Of a stretch of DNA of 9,737 nucleotides, positions 7,398 through 9,737 are shown one piece after another (positions within the stretch are counted from its first letter, which is position 1; each line of letters starts with the position of its first letter). The DNA is from an uncultured Cellvibrio sp. (lineage in GTDB: Bacteria > Pseudomonadota > Gammaproteobacteria > Pseudomonadales > Cellvibrionaceae): NCBI GenBank assembly GCA_937958105.1, contig CALFXJ010000001.1:1-9737 (forward strand), given 5' to 3'. The notes beneath the pieces were generated by a model, which saw nothing but the letters and a program-made list of their open reading frames with translations, was not told where the DNA came from and made no database searches. The position numbers were made by a program, and so were the translations under genes.

Positions 7398-8184
7398 ATT
7401 GTGCCGGGTGAATGCTCACAAACCGGCTGTACAAACCATCCACGTCAAACGTGGCAATCTCAAATTCGTATTCCCCTTTCAGGTAATCAAAGTAATAGGC
7501 ATCGGTGTAACCACTGTCGATCTTGATGCTGGTGAAGTCGTCAGCGGATGTTGATTTGTAGCGCAACTCATAACCGCCGATCTCGCGGATATCCAGCTCA
7601 TCACCATTTTCCCGCTGGGTAGGGATGGACCAGTAGATGGCGACCGGTCCATCCACCTCCGTGCTTTGTCCTGTGTCCGCTCCGGCCGGCTGGCTGGAGG
7701 ATGCTGAAGAAACCGCTGCTGATGAGGGGTTTTTGGCGGGCGACGAAGAGGCCACCGCAGCCGGGGCCGAAGATTGTTGTCTGGACGAGGCTGATGATTG
7801 AGTGCCAGGTTTAGGGGTTGAACTCGGTGATTGATAGGCTTGGGAGCTTACGGCGTTACCCTGAGTATTGTTCTGGCTGGTCGACCCGGAAGCGCTGCCA
7901 CCGCAGGCCGCCGTCAGCAACGGAGCGATAAAGGCCATCACCATGGTGGTCTTGCGCAGTTTGCGTTGCCAGGTAAGACCGCTGCTCAATTGCGAACGGT
8001 TGATAAATCCCAGTTCAATTAAGATCTCCCCCAATTCCTTATGACTGCCGTCGTCTTCCCCCTGTTGCGCATTGAGTAAACGCTGCTGCTGTATTTCTAT
8101 TGCGCGCCGCAATTGCTGGCGGGTAATGGTGCCGCGCTCGATCAGCAGGTCACCGAGACGAGTCGACTTATGGATATCGGACAT
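7396..8184 (-). CDS. Chimeric membrane protein: MshEN-like repeats, internal lipobox, Ser-rich linker, Fn3-like domain
   Basis: The 262-residue product has four parts. Residues 9-32 and 50-73 are two similar repeats 41 residues apart (RLGDLLIERG...Q32 and ELGEILIELG...Q73). They resemble the N-terminal domain of type II secretion and MSHA pilus ATPases (GspE-N/MshEN), which in some proteins binds cyclic di-GMP; the second copy has Glu where the first has Arg. Next come a basic cluster (RKLRK, 74-78), a short hydrophobic stretch (81-92) and a lipobox-like LTAACGG with C94. Residues 95-175 are a low-complexity Ser/Ala/Gln/Pro linker. Residues about 178-262 look like an Fn3 domain (IYWSIPTQRENGD, IGGYELRYKS, GEYEFEIATFDVDG). 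A perfect AGGAGG lies 5 bases before the ATG, so the long N-terminus is real and not a start-site error. The predicted topology is N-terminus in the cytoplasm and linker plus Fn3 outside. The function is unknown; a signal-to-surface role is speculative. Confidence 0.82.
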   Translation of the reverse strand: MSDIHKSTRLGDLLIERGTITRQQLRRAIEIQQQRLLNAQQGEDDGSHKELGEILIELGFINRSQLSSGLTWQRKLRKTTMVMAFIAPLLTAACGGSASGSTSQNNTQGNAVSSQAYQSPSSTPKPGTQSSASSRQQSSAPAAVASSSPAKNPSSAAVSSASSSQPAGADTGQSTEVDGPVAIYWSIPTQRENGDELDIREIGGYELRYKSTSADDFTSIKIDSGYTDAYYFDYLKGEYEFEIATFDVDGLYSRFVSIHPAQ

Positions 8185-8205
8185 AAAAACCTCCTGTCAG
8201 GAATA

Positions 8206-8234
8206 CATATATGAGGAGCTATTCTTATAATCAA
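8206..8234 (-). promoter_or_regulatory. Possible sigma-70 promoter of the chimeric gene
   Basis: On the minus strand, TTGATT (8229-8234) and TATATG (8206-8211) each match the -35 and -10 consensus at 4 of 6 bases, with the ideal 17-bp spacing. Transcription would begin just before the AGGAGG ribosome-binding site at about 8191-8196. Confidence 0.35.
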
Positions 8235-8295
8235 TCTAAGACATGCTAGGCTGCGCAACGCCAGCGCGGATCATCAGCAGCATCAATAAAGATAG

Positions 8296-8308
8296 CCGGA
8301 ATTTCCGG
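8296..8308. repeat. 13-bp odd palindrome in the divergent promoter region
   Basis: CCGGAA-T-TTCCGG is a perfect 6-bp dyad around one base, midway between the divergent genes at 8184 and 8434. It may be a small operator. The rest of this 249-base gap shows no gene, and no clean promoter for the plus-strand gene could be identified. Confidence 0.3.
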
Positions 8309-8433
8309 TATAGACAGCAGTAACGAAGTTTTAGCAGCAGATAATGCAGACGAATTGGGATTTGCGCGACAAGACGATAAACTGCGTTCTTATACCTTTA
8401 TGTGTGATAACTTTTGGTAAGGGTGGTTCAGCC

Positions 8434-9120
8434 ATGATTAAGGGATTTTTTTCAGTTCAATGTCTGATGCTGTTTGTCGGCATCGCGCTCGGTATGTCGG
8501 CAACCGCGGACCCCTGGCGCGTGCAGAAATTACCCACGCGATACGCCCAGCTCTCGCTGGGAACCCAGCCGATCGACCAGACGGTTTATACCTACGATAC
8601 GTTCGGGAATGGCAATGTGGCCGAGATAGATTCCATCCATTATCTGGGTTTTATGGCCCAGCTGCCCCTTAGCAATGATGTGTTCGAGTATGGGTGGGAC
8701 CTGGGTGCTCACGTTGGTTACAACAGTCATCATCGCCTGATGGTGCGTGTTGGTGAGGAGGCTTCGGTGGATATCGACAGCAGTTTGTGGACGGGAGACT
8801 TTTTCTTCGGCAGCTTTCTCAGTGTCAGACCGCATCCCTCGGTGCGGCTGTTTTACGCCGTCGGTCCCAGCATTTATTGGGGACGTCTGAGTCATGATGG
8901 CGAAGACAACAGCGATGGCCTGGTGATCGATACCCGCTCCGATCGGGGCCTTGTGGATGTGGGGGTCTATCAGCGCGCGGGTATTGAATTTACCTTCAGC
9001 AACGGCCTGTCCCTCGGGGCCAGCGTTCGCTATCTCAACGCTGATCTGCATTTCGGCCCCCACGGGTATATTGATGTCGGAGAGCCTCACTATTCTTTAT
9101 TGATCGGCAGTCAATTCTGA
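8434..9120 (+). CDS. Small outer-membrane beta-barrel protein, function unknown
   Basis: The start at 8434 is preferred over an in-frame ATG at 8344. It gives a proper Sec signal peptide (K3, hydrophobic 5-21, ATA cleavage at about residue 25) and has TAAGGGTGG just upstream, while 8344 has no ribosome-binding site and would bury the signal. The 228-residue precursor alternates hydrophobic and polar residues in repeated strands (AQLSLGTQ, YGWDLGAHVGYN, LFYAVGPSIYWG, AGIEFTFSNGLSLGASVRYLNAD) and ends in Ser-Gln-Phe. These are hallmarks of an 8-10-stranded outer-membrane barrel such as the OmpA/OmpW-like class. No specific family is recognised and no enzyme or transport role can be read. A VanZ-family gene begins 21 bases after the stop and is probably co-transcribed. 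Confidence 0.8.
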   Translation: MIKGFFSVQCLMLFVGIALGMSATADPWRVQKLPTRYAQLSLGTQPIDQTVYTYDTFGNGNVAEIDSIHYLGFMAQLPLSNDVFEYGWDLGAHVGYNSHHRLMVRVGEEASVDIDSSLWTGDFFFGSFLSVRPHPSVRLFYAVGPSIYWGRLSHDGEDNSDGLVIDTRSDRGLVDVGVYQRAGIEFTFSNGLSLGASVRYLNADLHFGPHGYIDVGEPHYSLLIGSQF

Positions 9121-9141
9121 TTTTATTGCAGGAATTTTATT

Positions 9142-9737
9142 TTGTTGTTATCCATTCGTTCGCTCGCGCGTGATCCCTCTATTGCTATTCCGCTACTGGC
9201 ACTGGTGACGGCATTGCCGTTTTTCTTTATCGGCGGTCCGGACTGGATGTCCGGCCCATTATTCCGCGCGGTGTGGGATCTGGGCCATATCGGTTTTTTT
9301 GCGCTCCTGCTGATGTTGATCCAGAGTCGCCATCCCCTTGATACATGGCAAAAATGGCTGTGGGTTACCTTGATTGTCTTCAGCGTGGGCGGAGCCATTG
9401 AGTATCTGCAGACCAAAGTCGGACGCGATGGCAACTGGGGGGACGTACTGGGCAATCTCACCGGCGCCTGGCTGGGGCTGTTCTGGTTTCAGAAAAGCAA
9501 CTGGCGGGTGTGGCTGGGGCGGATTGCCGCGTGCATTCTGTTGATCTTTCCGCTGCTGACCGTGGGGCGTCTGGCCTTACTGCAGTATCAAAGTGCGCAG
9601 CTATTTCCGTTGTTATGCGGCTTCGAAAACCCGCGCGACTTTACCCGCTGGGATGGCAATCTGGAACCTTCAACTGAACAGGTAACCCAGGGAAAATATT
9701 CAGCCAAGGTCACGCTGGGTACTTCCCGTTTTGCCAA
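9142..9737 (+). CDS. VanZ-family membrane protein, partial (runs off right edge)
   Basis: This frame stays open from the preceding stop to the window end and contains no early ATG, so the start is a TTG. The TTG at 9142 has CAGGAA 7 bases upstream; the next codon, TTG at 9145, is the alternative. The 198 visible residues show hydrophobic segments at about 15-31, 44-60, 72-86, 103-117 and 127-147. The VanZ signature is present: H49 in DLGHIGFFALLL, then IEYLQ (E87), R95, D101 and N105 in the GDVLGNLTGAWLG segment. VanZ-like proteins sit in the inner membrane; VanZ itself gives low-level teicoplanin resistance, but most family members have no known role. After residue 159 comes GFENPRDFTRWDG...QGKYSAKVTL, the typical opening of a beta-sandwich, carbohydrate-binding-like module, which would make this a longer two-domain protein. 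The 21-base gap from the barrel gene suggests an operon. Confidence 0.83.
   Translation, partial: MLLSIRSLARDPSIAIPLLALVTALPFFFIGGPDWMSGPLFRAVWDLGHIGFFALLLMLIQSRHPLDTWQKWLWVTLIVFSVGGAIEYLQTKVGRDGNWGDVLGNLTGAWLGLFWFQKSNWRVWLGRIAACILLIFPLLTVGRLALLQYQSAQLFPLLCGFENPRDFTRWDGNLEPSTEQVTQGKYSAKVTLGTSRFA

Noticed and set aside
8344..8433. Earlier start for the small barrel protein
   Set aside because: No ribosome-binding site lies upstream, and the signal peptide begins properly at 8434.
9123..9461. 112-codon minus-strand open frame at the right edge
   Set aside because: The plus strand encodes a VanZ family protein over the same bases with clear motifs; the antisense product has none.
9142..9737. 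VanZ as a glycopeptide resistance determinant
   Set aside because: No other van genes are nearby and the family is broad in Gammaproteobacteria; the C-terminal module points to another role.

Overview
The window looks like chromosomal DNA of a free-living Gammaproteobacterium with mid-50s GC. The serine-rich linkers, the many exported Ig/Fn3/discoidin-like modules and the outer-membrane proteins would suit the Cellvibrionaceae or a nearby polysaccharide-degrading group. That placement is inferred from style, not from a marker gene. A hyphenated palindromic repeat of the REP type common in Gammaproteobacteria lies at the left edge, in two head-to-tail copies.

Layout, left to right. 1-125: two identical 55-bp copies of the palindromic repeat. 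139-1932 (minus): atzF, allophanate hydrolase, with amidase and C-terminal decarboxylase domains. 1933-2250: a divergent intergenic region with a long operator-like dyad and a second short palindrome on the atzF side, and a likely promoter on the dgt side. 2251-3615 (plus): an HD-domain dGTP triphosphohydrolase. 3616-3889: a spacer with weak hairpins. 3890-5503 and 5493-7355 (plus): a two-gene unit overlapping by 11 bases. It encodes an autotransporter-type beta-barrel with one short Ig/cadherin-like passenger module, and an outer-membrane lipoprotein made of PKD/Calx-beta/BIG2-like modules with a C-terminal discoidin-like domain. A strong intrinsic terminator (7366-7397) follows. 7396-8184 (minus): a convergent gene for an unusual chimera, with an N-terminal MshEN/GspE-N-like tandem repeat, a buried lipoprotein-type signal, a Ser-rich linker and an Fn3-like domain. 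8434-9120 (plus): a small outer-membrane beta-barrel protein. 9142 to the window end (plus): a VanZ-family membrane protein with a TTG start and the beginning of a GFENP-type C-terminal module, cut by the window edge.

How the genes fit together. The left third is metabolic: urea/allophanate nitrogen use and dNTP homeostasis, divergently transcribed with no evident functional tie. The right two thirds (3890 onward) encode almost only envelope and surface proteins. The best candidate for a little-described system is the coupled barrel/lipoprotein pair, plausibly a surface-displayed adhesin or carbohydrate-contact module, together with the neighbouring MshEN-lipobox-Fn3 chimera. Their domain structures are readable from sequence, but their functions are inferred.
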